From positions 13,401,957-13,465,956 of the forward strand of contig OZ035960.1 in the NCBI GenBank assembly GCA_964034945.1: DNA of 64,000 nt, written 5' to 3'. Source of the DNA: Chrysopilus asiliformis. Lineage: Eukaryota; Arthropoda; Insecta; Diptera; Rhagionidae. The stretch's first letter is position 1. Every line of letters begins with the position of its first letter. Under the pieces are notes generated by a model. That model was not told the origin of the DNA and did no database searches. It saw nothing but the letters and a program-made list of their open reading frames with translations. This document shows, in pieces, positions 1 to 10,503 of this stretch. The position numbers were made by a program, and so were the translations under genes.

Positions 1-1732
1 TTGTGAAGATCGAATTACAAATTCAGGGCTTTATTTCACGAAAAAAAAAAACCTGGCGATATTGTGATGAGATTTAAATATTGACCCAATTTCCACAAAA
101 CTGCTGATAATGTGAAATTAAACGAAAGCCCAATAGTGAAAAAGGGATGGGCGCATAATTTCTCGATGACATCAATTTTACCCTTAATCAATGCTGACAT
201 GTGTCAAACAAAGTAAATGAATTTAGGGCGCTAATAAACGTAATCTTAATAACAATATTGACCCAGTATGGAATGACATAAGAGGATTAAATTTTTGATA
301 ACCCTGGATTCAAATTTGCAAGGATCGAAAATTGAAAAAAAGCTTTTTCTCTTTATTTCGTTGTTTTGTTTTAAAAAAAAACTTCCCTAGAAGTTGAAAA
401 AAACTATGAATTTTCCAGAAAAACTGACAGCTTGTCTGGCGACCTGAAAAACTCTGTTAGTTCAGCTAATTGAGAAAATATTTTCACTAGAAACAATGAG
501 ATAAACAAATTAAACTAATTGAATGTATATCAGACACACTTTTCAATGTGTTGTGAAAGAATTATTCTTGTTATTTCATTTTTTTTCGCAAATTAAACAA
601 TTTTCATCTGGACGCGTATTTGTTTGTTCTCAAAGACATCCAGACGACATACTTTAGTCTTGTTAAATAATAACGACAAAAAAAGGGAAATTTCCAGCTT
701 AATTATGTCAATATTGAAAATATAGAAAAAGCGGACTGGCCAAATAACTTCAATTCATACAATTTGCGAGTCGCATGTTTGGCAGAGATCTGTTTCTTTT
801 TTTTTTAATATTTCCTTGCAAAAAACATATCAAATTCAACAAAATAACTTTGACTGTCAATATTTTCAATTTTCATCGGCCATATTGGACCAATTGGCTG
901 GGAATTTCCCAATTTCTAGGAATAAATTCTGTTCTTCTATTTGATTTAGTCATTCGTTTTTCATGGTAACATGAATTGTTTCTCTATTAAATGAAGGAAT
1001 GAAGTTCCATATGGAAACCTTTGAACTTTTGATAATCATTTTTTAAAATACCCTTCCTATTTCTTGAATTTTCTGATGATTTTATGCAAACTATAAGAGA
1101 TTGTTTACATCTGACACTTTATTCTGTGAATTTTGTTTTGCGAACACTAAATTCACGTTTCACAGCCGTTTACATCAGGACACAAAATTCAGAAATTTAT
1201 TCCTAAAAGTCGTCGAAACTGGAATTTTCTTATACAAAATTGCCGGAATCAATTAAAATTTTGCGACAAATGAATTTATTCTGCGACAAATGAATAAAAA
1301 TTCGCGAAATAAATTCTGAATAAAATTCGCGGAGAAATCCAGGAAAAAATCGCAAGTATAAACGGATTGTAAGCGAATTAAATCATATTCAAACTCTAAA
1401 GATTTTCATGAGAACTCGAATTCCATGTAAGATCTTTTTCAACATTTATCTAATCATAACAAGTGTGTTTCAGGGCTATTTTTAGTATCGGAAAATGGGA
1501 GCACACAACCACCAGGCCCAAAAGGAAAATATGCCTTTCAATTGAATCTAAAATAAATTGAAAAGCAGAGTTTTTCTTAGTTATCACGATGGGGCGCCAT
1601 AAATCTTAGTCAGTATTCGTTTCCTGTTAATTTTTAAAATTATAGAAATACAGGATTTTTTTAATAGAAATACAGTGAAAGTTACAAAAATATATCAGAA
1701 ATCAGTTTTCCTCAAGCAGAAAATCAGTTTTT
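1..1732. other. AT-rich sequence, no gene recognised
   Basis: No coding signal was found. Around 1255-1300 a short direct duplication of TGCGACAAATGAAT is visible. The short open frame at 775-969 has poly-T-driven composition and is not supported. Confidence 0.4.
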
Positions 1733-1757
1733 TTATATGATATACCATATAGGAGTA

Positions 1758-2010
1758 CACTCAGAAAAATGGAGGCTAACTCGACGACCTACATACGGCG
1801 TAATTGGCCTCGGGCAGGCGCGCGTTCGCCTGCATGTGGGCAAGTAAAACTGAGTTGACCTGTGGTCGGAGAAATTCTGAAATTAAGTCACCAACAGGTG
1901 AAGTAGGGCATTGGGAGCTGCACGAGTTGACCTTAGATAGGTTAACTCTGACCGCTAGCTGGCTTACAGAAACCTCTGTCAAAAAGTTGACCTGAACATT
2001 TTTCTGAGTG
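1758..2010. mobile_element. TA-flanked MITE, copy 1, nested in B1
   Basis: Terminal inverted repeats CACTCAGAAAAATG / CATTTTTCTGAGTG bound a 253-base element flanked by TA on both sides. The uninterrupted B5'-end sequence near 28000 (GGAGTATGTTAG) shows the empty site. A close relative lies at 15941-16212 in the opposite orientation. TA duplication suggests Tc1/mariner-type mobilisation. No transposase is present; the open frame across it is probably incidental. Confidence 0.8.
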
Positions 2011-2241
2011 TATATTAGATTTAGTATACGGTTTATCGAAGCAATTATCGTGCACAAAAATGAACTACACCAGGGTGTTAGGGATGACAAAAGGTTTTGA
2101 TTTTCACATGTCCGTTCGTCTGTCTGTCTATCTGTCCGTGAACACCATAACTTTCGAAAGGATTGATCTAGAGACTTGAAATTTTGTATAGTTAAGCTTC
2201 TCGTAAATGGCTAGGATTAGTTCTTGAACGGGTAAAATTGG

Positions 2242-2700
2242 ACCATTCTTTCCCCTCGCTTCCATACAAACGAAATATTTTTTTGCAATTTTCTCGAAGA
2301 CGGTGAGTCATATTGAAAAATTTATTAAGGTAAAATGTGTTTGGAATAGGATTTTACATAACTCATCCGTACACCAAAATCCAATCGGACCACTGTTTTC
2401 CCCCCACTCCCCATATAAATGGTTTCCTGTTTTCGCGAAAACTGTGCATCGTATCGAAAAATTTATACAGTTAATATGTGTTTAGAATATAATTTTACAC
2501 AACTTATCTGTACATCAAAATCCATTTGAACCACTCCTTCTCCCCTCTCCCATACCAATTGTATAGTTTTTTTTTCTCGAAAACGGCGAGTCGTATTCAA
2601 AAATTTATAAAGGGAAAATCTGTTTAGAATATGATTTTACATAACCGTTCCATACATCAAAATCCAATCGGAGCACTCTTTTCCCCCTCTCCTATACAAA
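2242..2700 (+). repeat. Internal tandem repeat of B1, about 142-base period
   Basis: Successive units begin ACCATTCTTTCCCC, ACCACTGTTTTCCC, ACCACTCCTTCTCC and AGCACTCTTTTCCC, at spacings of 147, 141 and 142 bases. Each contains a CGAAAACGGTGAGTC-like stretch and an ATTTTACATAAC-like stretch. Unit number differs between B copies. Confidence 0.75.
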
Positions 2701-2783
2701 TGGATTTTTTTAAATAAACATTTAGTCTGTCATCATATACAGTATTTGACGATTGGCACCTGGCAATTGTGGCTTTTCTTATG

Positions 2784-4701
2784 TTTTTGATCAATTTTTT
2801 TTCAATTTAAATCAAAGACACTTTTAATCCCTCTTTAACATTTTATCGACACAAATCTTTCTGTCAGGAGATAGAAGGGGCAGATGTAAAGCGCATTAGC
2901 GAATCCGACCGGTTCCAATCGGATTATAATGTATGGCAGAATTAGGGAAATCAATGCTTTTAAGGGGCCATGAAACACATCATGCTAATTTTCAGCTTTT
3001 CACATCCCCCCCCCCCCTTTCTCGACTAACAATAGTACAACTTTCACTTTTGAGATATTAAAAAAAATCAGAAAGTATGCGCTTTTGAGAAAAAATGCAT
3101 ATAATCGAAGTTCTTACGTATCTCTTACGATTCTTGAGATATTTGAAAAAATATCATTTTTTACACACTTCTCCCGAAATTTTAAATATTGCAGAAAAAA
3201 TCCATGTGCTCCTGAAAATGTAACTTATTTTTTGGACAGCCCCAGATTTTGTAAGAAAATTTCAGTAACAGAAATCTTTGGTGTCATTCTGACGAGATCC
3301 GTCTTAGATTCTCAGGATCGAAACTTACCGTTTCCTATCAAATTTTTACAATTCTTCATTGTTTTCATTAAAAAATTAATTCAATTATATTCAATCCTTC
3401 ACCATGGGCAATCCGGCACTTGAATTGAAACGATTCCGAGAGAAACAAAAATTATCCCAAATTATCAAAAACCCTGATATTTCATAGTAAAAAAATTTTT
3501 CTTTGAATTATTTGGTTATAAATTTTGTTACCAGTTGGCTTATGTATTTACAATTTCTTGGACATGCGTTAAGAAAAAATTCTTATTTATCTTTCGACAA
3601 TCTAAAAAAGACTGCACAAATTTCAGATAAATAAATCTTTTGATTACCAGACGATTCGTAATGAGGTGGCGTCTCAGATGGAAAATTTATCTCTTTTGGC
3701 GTCTTTATTCCCCGACGGAGTCCGCCGGAAAAGCTCTTATGTATTTCCCGATTTTCCAATGACTTTTGTTCAGTTAGTGCGGCGATGTCTTGTGTAAATC
3801 AGAGGGCAAAAATTCATCGACACATTGGTAACAAATATTTCAAACAAGTTGAAAGAAAACCGAACCATTTGTTGGAAATTTGTTGTAAATTTCAAAGTTT
3901 TTCGAAGCATTTTCCTATGTATCTCGTCTAAATTGAAAATCAACATGTCATTTGAATCGCATTAATTTTCTTTTAGTAATTTCAAATGTTGACAGATTTG
4001 GTGCAATCGTTTTTCTGCCGCAAACATTGTATCACGAAAATTTGGGCGATTTATTTTTGAATTTTCTTATCAATAAGATTTTTTCTGTGAATTTGATAGC
4101 AACATTTTTAGCAAGGATCATCGAAACAATCGAAATAATAATAAATAAATCGATTAAATTGCGTATTAGTTATTGGAAAATATTTCTTAAGTGTAATTAA
4201 ATTTATTATGCTGATTTCGAGTCACATTTTTTGAGTGATTTATTTTTGTTTTATCAGAGGAAATTATTGTAAAATAATCAATTTTTTATGTAGTGATGTT
4301 TTTCAAGTGCCATTAAATTTTAAATTTGGCGGCTTTGAGTGTTCTTGAGAAACATAAAGTAGTAAACAAATCTATCACTAGATTATGACGTATTATAATG
4401 CAATCTTAAATATACGGAATGCTGATTGTGCTGTCCATAAAATACGTCACACATTTGATGGAGGGAATTTTGAATTTAATCAAAATTGTAGACTTTAATA
4501 TTAAAAGTATTTAAATTCAATATAAATTAAAAAATAATTAAAATATAAAGGCAAAAAATATCCAAAATTGTATTAAAAATTCGTCGATATAATTTATAGA
4601 TTGAAAAGGATTTCCAGGATTTTTTGCCTTGCGCTAAAATAACTGGTTTGGTGCATAATGTAATGTGCGCATAAGAAGGAAACTTGAACATAGTATAAAA
4701 A
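2784..4701. other. AT-rich stretch without recognised gene
   Basis: Contains a poly-C run near 3007-3019. Near 4433 there is a lone CTGTCCATAAAATACGTCA end, related to the MITE at 50016. The small open frames at 3085 and 3952 lack splice context and are not supported. Confidence 0.4.
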
Positions 4702-5528
4702 CATAAGAAAAGCTACAATTGTCAAATACTCTATATGAGGGCAGACAAAATTTTTATGGGAAAAATTAATTTGTATGGGAAAGAAGACAAGATTGGTCCG
4801 ATTGGATTTTGATGTATGGAACGGTTATTCGAAATCATATTCTAAACAGATTTTACTTTTATAAATTTTCCAATACGACTCACCGCGATTTTGAAAAAAT
4901 AAGAAAAGTATATAATGGCGGAGAGAAGGAGTATGGGGGGAGGGGAGAAGGAGTTGCTCAACTGGATTTTGAAGTATAGATAAGTTATGTAAAATTGTAT
5001 TCTAAACACATTTCACCTCATAAATTTTTCGATACGATGCAGAGTTTTCGAGAAAACTGGAAACAAGTATTCCATTTGTGTGGGAGAGTGGGGAAGGAGT
5101 GCTCCGATTGGATTTTGTTGTATGGTTGAGTTATGTAAAATTTTATTCTAAACATATTTTACTTTAGAAAATTTTTCAATATGACTTACCGTTTTCGAGA
5201 AAATTGCAAAAAAGTGTTTCGTTTGTAGGGGAGAGGGAGAAGGAATGAACCAATTTTGCCCGTTCAAGAACTTAGCCTAGCCATTTACGAGAAACGCAAC
5301 TGTAAGAAATTTCAAATCTTTATCTCAATCTTTTGGAAAATTATGGTGTTCACGGACGGACAGACAGACAGACGGACAGACAGACAGACGGACGGACATG
5401 CGGAAATCAAAATCTTTTGTCATGTTAAACTAAACACCCTATAGGGTAGTTCATTTTTGTGTCCGATGATGGGCTCGATGCGTTACAAACGGTATACTAG
5501 ATCTAGTATACTTCTATTTGATATATCA
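4702..5528 (-). mobile_element. Family B Helentron-like element B2
   Basis: Read on the minus strand, it starts near 5528 with TGATATATCAAATAGAAG and TATACTAGATCTAGTATA (palindromic). It continues through a (GTCY)n block at 5353-5398, the conserved core, and three internal units of about 145 bases. It ends at 4702 with TTGACAATTGTAGC then TTTTCTTATG. Its length and tandem-unit number resemble B1. No coding capacity. Confidence 0.75.
5353..5398. repeat. (GTCY)n microsatellite in B2
   Basis: GACA/GACG tetranucleotides on the plus strand (GTCT/GTCC on the element strand) occupy the fixed position expected inside mini-me/DINE-1-type elements. Confidence 0.85.
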
Positions 5529-5535
5529 TTTAAAG

Positions 5536-5662
5536 CAGGGGTGGGCATTAAGTCGATCGCGTAGATTTTTTTTAGCTCACCACACCTACGCCACTGGGTG
5601 GATTGCAACACCTTAAAAAAATTAGAAGTAGCCCGTACCGTGGAAAAGTCTGCCCACCCCTG
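5536..5662. mobile_element. hAT-type MITE with perfect 8-bp target duplication
   Basis: Termini CAGGGGTGGGCA / TGCCCACCCCTG bound a 127-base element flanked on both sides by ATTTAAAG (5528-5535 and 5663-5670). The CAGGG-type ends and 8-bp duplication are the hAT signature. It is far too short to code for a transposase. It sits in the few bases separating B2 and A1. Confidence 0.9.
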
Positions 5663-5934
5663 ATTTAAAGTAGAAACATAACAAAAGCTATAATTGCCAA
5701 TCTGGCAATTATTGAAAATCCGTATGGTGATTTAAGTGAACGGCGAACAGTTGTATCAAAATTCCACTTTGAAGTCAAATTTTCCAACAAGATTTTTTAA
5801 AATTTATTCCAATCGGATTTTGATGTATGGGAGTTTTATGTAGAATCATATCCTAAATAACTTTTGTTCTTGGACTTTTTTGATAAAATTCACCGTTTTT
5901 GAGATATTCAGAAAAAAAGTTCGTATGGGGGGTA

Positions 5935-5953
5935 CCCCCCCCCCCCCCCCCCC
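5935..5953. repeat. Poly-C expansion at the GGTACC palindrome of A1
   Basis: Nineteen consecutive C residues follow GGGGGGTA. Less expanded copies carry a balanced GGGGGTACCCCC-type palindrome here, so the run expanded on one side. Confidence 0.8.
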
Positions 5954-6068
5954 TAATGGTCCATTTTTGCCCATTAACGAACTTAGCCTCACATTTTACG
6001 AAAAACGAATCTGTGCAAAATTTCAAGTCTCTAGCTCAATCCGTGGGCCCGCAATCCGCGCCACAGCC

Positions 6069-6120
6069 AGACGGACGGACGGACAGACGGACGGACGGAC
6101 GGACAGACGGACGGACGGAC
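6069..6120. repeat. (GTCY)n microsatellite in A1
   Basis: Thirteen tandem GACG/GACA tetranucleotides on the plus strand lie at the same relative place as in other A copies. Confidence 0.85.
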
Positions 6121-6252
6121 ATGCTAAATTCAACTTTTTTTATCATTCTAAACACAATGGTGTAATTCATTTTTTTGTGTGATGACGGGATCTTGGCGTT
6201 ACAAACGGTAAGGCAAATCTAATATACCCTTTGGTTTCACCATACGGGTATA

Positions 6253-7380
6253 AAAATCAAGTGTTGCTCATATTAGATTTTCCCTTATATACTATGAAAG
6301 ACATGGTAATCTCCGATAAAAAATCTTTCACACATCATTCAACTGCTGTCAATTTGATCTCAATCAGTTGATTTCCGTTCTAATTTTCTCTCATGTAGTA
6401 CATTTCCCGGTTCAGATCCGGCAAAAAATTTGATTTTATCGCCGAAATTAAATTCAAAGTGCATTTCTCAACTAGTCGAACTTCATCCAGCGAATAGTTG
6501 CTACCTTTACCGAACCTTCTACATCGAAATGTCGTTGATAAGAAACTTTCAGAGTGTTTCTTATCTAAAATTTATACCTTAGCCGATAACCAAAATCATG
6601 TCGTACAAGAAATCATTATCGTATATACAGAATTTCCTCTGAATGATCGCCATTGAACCAGTTGACCGACAAAATTACCTTCAAATGGGAAACGGGCTCG
6701 TGTGTACCGGTTACAACATTTCCATAATAAAAAACCAGATTTTTTGAAAAGAAAAAAAATATGAATTCTCTTTTTCTCCTTTGTGTAAATAAAAATTATA
6801 ATATTATTAAAATACAGAAAGATATAAACATCTTAAATCATTGTGTGAAGTGCGAGCTGAAGTAACACGTTCCGAAGACGGTTGCTATTTTTTTTTGTTC
6901 TAAGATTTAAGATTTTCAGTATTTTTTTTTTGTGGGACGTTTTGTTTATTTTTCAAACCACTACCACATTTCACATACTGACCTGACCACAGGCGCGTCA
7001 AAAGTTTTCGTTGATTTCGCTGCTTTTTTTGCTGGTGATGTTGTTATTATTTAGAATGTGAAATACCCACAAGCAAAGTTAATTACTTTTTGAAAAAAAA
7101 AGAAGGAAGAAAAAAAAACTTTGAATTTAAATAAAAGTCATTTCTCGTCGTGTCTTACCAGACTGTTAGTCGATGATAGATACTTAGATACATTCTGTAT
7201 TTGTGACAAAACGGTGGATCGTGATATCGCAATTTCTTGTGAGCTTTGGCGCTTTCCGAATACTGTTTAAATGTTGGCTATTCTCGATAGCCATTATAAC
7301 TTGGTATCCGGCAGCCAATAAATCGCCACTATTGCGAAATATTCAAATAGCGATCGCCACCGACTTCAAGTAGGTATAGT
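6253..7380. other. Upstream flank of first promoter, no gene recognised
   Basis: Mixed AT-rich sequence without repeat families identified elsewhere in the window. As it immediately precedes the putative promoter, it may hold regulatory DNA, but no specific site can be named. Confidence 0.35.
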
Positions 7381-7388
7381 GAGTGGCC

Positions 7389-7395
7389 TATAAAC
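7389..7395 (+). promoter_or_regulatory. Possible TATA box of the upstream promoter
   Basis: The motif TATAAAC lies about 360 bases upstream of the first coding ATG. The leader downstream of it lacks any ATG. About 30 bases further on, the sequence TCCATTCA resembles an insect initiator. This assignment rests on motif and position only; TATAAA-like strings are common in AT-rich DNA. Confidence 0.25.
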
Positions 7396-7424
7396 CGTCA
7401 AGACGTGTGTCTTTTGTTCGTTTC

Positions 7425-7752
7425 CATTCATATTTCAAATTAAAGACATCTTCTCTGTGCTCTCGCAGAGTTTGGTTTTTTTTGTTGCTTCTAAATCTAA
7501 ATTGCACTTTGTTTCTATTTCGTTTCGGATTTGCTTGTAATCGTCCGTCTAGTGCGAAAATACAATTCAAATAAAAGTGTTTCATACGCCATCGAAACTG
7601 CAAGTAAGAAGTGTGGCGCAAGTGTGAATAAACAAAGACGTCAAATTTTCTTACACTTCAAGTGTTTCGTTTCGTGTTAATCAATCGGTGGTGAGTGTGG
7701 GCGATTTTCGGTGGTTTCAAATCGCTGAACATATTTCAACCCGGCTGGAAAA
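7425..7752 (+). other. Putative 5' untranslated leader of first exon
   Basis: About 330 bases with no ATG precede the coding start at 7753. Several would be expected by chance at this base composition, so the absence suggests a real leader that allows scanning to the 7753 ATG. The leader is less AT-rich than the flanks. A GGTG|GTGAGT string near 7688 could act as an alternative donor inside the leader. The exact transcription start is not determined. Confidence 0.4.
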
Positions 7753-7955
7753 ATGGGTCTTTCGAAACGTGGTGAAACTCAGGATGTCCGAGATATCCTT
7801 GCCAGGCAAGAAGCGAATGCCTTCTCCGGTCAACTTCTCCATCATAATCATCCCTACCACATTCAACTTAATGGACCAAGTGAACCTCAAAATGGACTTT
7901 ATCCGGTCAGAAGGACTAATTTGCAGCGGAACATCGTTAGGATGTTCAGTGAAGA
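7753..7955 (+). CDS. First coding exon of an unrecognised gene (isoform 1 N-terminus)
   Basis: The open frame begins MGLSKRGETQDVRDILARQ and runs 67 full codons before a GA|GTAAGT donor at 7955/7956, leaving codon phase 2. The unspliced frame would hit TAA just past the donor. Support comes from the AAAAATGGG start context, a leader with no ATG, a consensus donor, and higher GC than the surroundings. The peptide is hydrophilic, has a His-rich stretch (HHNHPYH) at residues 30-36 and ends RNIVRMFSEE. I see no signal peptide or membrane segment. It shares donor phase and donor sequence with the exon at 49024, consistent with alternative first exons of one gene. I do not recognise the family, and no downstream acceptor exon is identifiable in this window. 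Confidence 0.65.
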
Positions 7956-8128
7956 GTAAGTCGTTCGTTATTTCATTTTATCTCAAATACTTTGATATCC
8001 AACTTTGGCTACACTTGAGCCTTCAGAATTGAGGATATGTTACACGGCGCAGTCGTTTTTCTTCGGTTTCAATGGGTCTTGGTCTTATTATACTCTATAT
8101 GAGAATCATATAGAAATATATTAGATTT

Positions 8129-8241
8129 GGTTTGGTTTGATTGTAGGAGAGAGGCTTTCTGCGTAGGCCTCAAATTGGGCCCATTGTACACCTCTGATGT
8201 CCCTCGCTGGAGCAGATTGAGCTCAAGTCCAGATTGAGCTC
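8129..8241 (-). mobile_element. LINE-like 3' fragment with 14-bp target duplication
   Basis: This 113-base insert splits B3. AATATATTAGATTT occurs on both sides (8115-8128 and 8242-8255), a target-site duplication typical of target-primed reverse transcription. The left end is a short GGTTTGGTTTG repeat, i.e. a CCAAA-type 3' tail on the minus strand. A relative lies at 57387-57517 with its own duplication. Only a 3' end is present; the LINE clade is unknown. Confidence 0.7.
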
Positions 8242-8264
8242 AATATATTAGATTTAGTATACAT

Positions 8265-8451
8265 TGGGCCAGATACTCGATTCTCTAGCAAATCGCAACT
8301 TGCTAGCTAGCAAAAATGGCGGGTTTTATCGCAAATTCTTCGTTGATTTATTGCTTGCTTGCCAGAGAAAATTGATCGAGTATGCCATTTCTTGCTATTC
8401 AGCAAAAAATCATTGCTTGCTTGCTTGCTAGGGTATCGAGTATCTGGCCCA
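8265..8451. mobile_element. MITE nested in B3
   Basis: Inverted ends TGGGCCAGATACTCGAT and ATCGAGTATCTGGCCCA bound a 187-base insert. Internal GCTTGCTTGC-type runs make a partly palindromic body. No clear target duplication is visible because the host sequence on one side is diverged, so the superfamily is unassigned. Confidence 0.65.
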
Positions 8452-8929
8452 TTAAGATGTTTGTGGTGACAAAAGATTTTGATTTCTGTATCTCCGCCGC
8501 CCGTCTGTCTGTCCGTGAACACCATAACTTTCGAAAGGATTGAGCTAGGGACTTGAATTTTTTTACAATTACGTTTCTCATAAATAGCAAGGCTAAGTTC
8601 TTTAACGCGCAAAACCGAACCATTTCTTTTCCCCTCCCCCATACAAGCGAAACAACTTTGTGCAATTTTCTCGAAAATGGTGAGTCGTATTGAAAAATTT
8701 ATAAAGATAAAATGTGTTTAGAATATGATTTTACATAATCGTTTCATACATCATAATCCAATTGGACCACTTTTTCCTTCTCTCCCACACAAATGGATTT
8801 TTTTTAATACAAATTTCGGCTGTCCTCATAATAAGTATTTGACGGTTAGCACTTGGCGAGTGCAGCTTGTGTTACGTTTAAATGAAGGTTTCATGCCATT
8901 TATATCTCATTCTTCTTCCTCTCCGCCGC

Positions 8930-9062
8930 TATAAACGATTACCGGACGTGGCCTGCCTTTTATCAGAAGTCCCAGTCGCCTGCTCGAGCGTCGTATAGAG
9001 GACACCGTCCTCTAGTTTTGCGTCCGAATTCTCTTAGAGCCTTGTTACAGGACGTACGAGTA
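8930..9062. other. Short GC-richer island of unknown origin
   Basis: A roughly 130-base block clearly richer in GC than its flanks, open across most of its length in one plus frame (containing RTWPAFYQKSQSPARA) and over a shorter stretch on the minus strand. No start, splice sites or family were recognised. It may be a fragment of a retroelement or an exon remnant. Confidence 0.25.
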
Positions 9063-9079
9063 AAAATTTTAACATTTTG

Positions 9080-9310
9080 ACACTAGATTCGTAATCAGTG
9101 ACCTGAAAACCTCAGAAATGCTAATTTTTTTTTGAACAAAGAGAAAAAGCTCTTTTTTCAAGAGTAAGAAGAAAAAGAATATTTCATCCTTACAGAACTT
9201 TTCGTTTCGAAATATCGACCCCGAAACCCCCCAAATGCTAATTTTCCCAAGGAAAAATTGAAAAAAGGATATTCTCGATGTCCTTCCAGGAGCTTGACAG
9301 ATTTTTCTGA
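9080..9310. repeat. Tandem dimer of a roughly 115-base repeat
   Basis: Two successive units each contain a GACC(CC)GAAA-type stretch, an AATGCTAATTTT stretch and a long A-rich tract. A related dimer with TCAGCGACCCCGGAAACCCC lies at 24258-24490. It looks like a dispersed satellite-like repeat; the mechanism is unclear. Confidence 0.5.
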
Positions 9311-9345
9311 AGAATGCACCTAGCGCAGTAAATTTTTCGTCTCTA

Positions 9346-9753
9346 AGGTGCCGCTCCACATGAGAGTAAATGCCGGCGAGAACCTCTCGATAGCAGCTAC
9401 TCGCAAATGGACACGTCTCTGAGAGTCGCTCGCAGAAACTCGCAAAAACTCGTGAGCTAGTTTCTGCGAGCTGTCAAAACTGATTCTACTCTCTAGTCGA
9501 CACGCACCCACTGAACTCTCGGCGTTTGAATTTCACTAGTAGCTCTCGAGAACTCGCCAAAGCAAGATGTCAAAAAAATCAAGATATTGGTCTTGAAAAG
9601 AGAAAAATCGCCTCAAATGGACAACCTCCTGCGAGTAACTCTCGAGAGTTTTTGAGAGTTACTCTTCACTCTCAAATGGACAACATCCTGCGAGTAACTC
9701 TCGAGAGTTTGTGAGAGTTACTCGCGTATTTACTCTCATGTGGAGCGGCTCCT
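9346..9753. mobile_element. TA-flanked MITE, AGGTGCCGCTCC family, copy 1
   Basis: Ends AGGTGCCGCTCCACATGAGA and, inverted, TCTCATGTGGAGCGGCTCCT are bracketed by TA (9344-9345 and 9754-9755). The body is built of GAGTAACTCTCGAGAG-type palindromes and contains a tandem duplication of about 57 bases at about 9614-9725. A shorter relative lies at 19311-19524. Non-coding. Confidence 0.75.
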
Positions 9754-9883
9754 TAAAGACATTTGAGAAATATTTTGTATAACAATTTAGAAAACTTTTG
9801 CGTTCATTTTAAAATTACAAATTATCTTCCTTGGCATACAGGTTCTCTACTAATTAGTGTTGTAAGCTCTCTACACGTTTTAT

Positions 9884-10303
9884 GGCCTTATTCACAAAAT
9901 GTAAGTTGCACTGTATCCGTAATTTTAAATTCACAGCGCATTTTCGTATTCAAAAACTGTATTTTTTGACATTGTGTATCTCCAGTTAGTTGTCAAATAT
10001 TCTTTAAATTTACGTCGAATAAGAATGCGGACGTAAACTTAAATTAATTAGTGTGATTCAAAAGCTATGAAAAGTTTGCAATTTAGGAATAATACTCGTT
10101 AGTTTTACACTTTAGAGTCTGATATTAAATACATGATGCATGAACCGATTTCTAATTTACTGGTTTTACTGTTTAAAATTTAGCAAAAAAAATTTTAAAT
10201 TCCAAACTGTATTTTGTGGATAAAATTTGTGGTAAAATTTTGTGGATAAAATTGAAATGCCAAAATTTGCATTAAATATAGCTTGCATTTTGTGAATAGG
10301 GCC
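9884..10303. mobile_element. PIF/Harbinger-type MITE
   Basis: Inverted ends GGCCTTATTCACAAAATG and CATTTTGTGAATAGGGCC define a 420-base element. Allowing one more base at each end (TGGCC...GGCCA), TTA flanks both sides, the 3-bp target duplication typical of PIF/Harbinger. No coding capacity. Confidence 0.65.
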
Positions 10304-10503
10304 ATTAAGCCATGAAATTTTATTTGAAGTGATGGCGTGTATTGTCGTTGGTACATACCTCGCTTAGATTTGAAAAATCGAATTAAATATTAGACGTTAG
10401 TGGAAATCGCGACTTTCACATTTTTCTACAAACCTACATAATATTAGCTTTCGAATGAAAAAAAGAATCGGTCAAATCGGTTTGATAGAACTCCAGTAAG
10501 GAT

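Larger units (their letters stand above)
1733..2783 (+). mobile_element. Family B Helentron-like (mini-me/DINE-1-type) element B1
   Basis: Its 5' part (TATATGATATACCATATAGG, then TAGATTTAGTATACGG) is interrupted by a TA-flanked MITE at 1758-2010. A (GTCY)n block follows at about 2110-2140, then the AACTTTCGAAAGGATTGA core region and GAGACTTGAAATTTTG. Three tandem internal repeats of about 142 bases start near 2242, 2389 and 2530, with a partial fourth at 2672. The 3' end is a hairpin (GATTGGCACCTGGCAATT) followed by GGCTTTTCTTATG. No protein is encoded. Confidence 0.75.
5677..6252 (-). mobile_element. Family A Helentron-like element A1
   Basis: Read on the minus strand it begins at 6252 with TATACCCGTATGGTGAAACC, whose TATACCC pairs with a GGGTATA a few bases on. 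It contains a (GTCY)n block (about 6069-6120), the GAGCTAGAGACTTGAAATTT core and a homopolymer-expanded GGTACC palindrome. The 3' end is the hairpin TTGCCAGATTGGCAA and AGCTTTTGTTATG. A subterminal copy of the 5' end (CACCATACGG) lies inverted near the 3' hairpin, as described for Helentron-derived elements. The overlapping open frames (TDGQTDRR-like) are translations of the microsatellite. Confidence 0.85.
8089..8876 (+). mobile_element. Family B element B3, carrying two nested insertions
   Basis: The 5' end (TATACTCTATATGAGAATC) is followed by a LINE-like fragment at 8129-8241, then TAGATTTAGTATACA, then a MITE at 8265-8451. After these come the GTCT block, the CGAAAGGATTGAGCTAGGGA core, about one internal unit and a degenerate 3' hairpin (GGTTAGCACTTGGCGAG). 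It lies just downstream of the exon-1 donor, so it would be intronic. Confidence 0.7.

Noticed and set aside
1776..2090. 104-codon frame, matched by one at 15880-16194
   Set aside because: It lies across a short TIR element with TA flanks; the similarity is explained by shared MITE sequence, and the frame runs out of the element into unrelated DNA.
2242..2700. CRISPR-like array
   Set aside because: Units are 142 bases, diverged, and lack unique spacers; they are internal repeats of a eukaryotic mobile element.
5880..6182. Open frames rich in TDGQTDRRTD here and at 31905, 35533, 35588 and 8307
   Set aside because: They are translations of the (GTCY)n microsatellite and flanks of family A/B elements, on either strand, with no conserved start.
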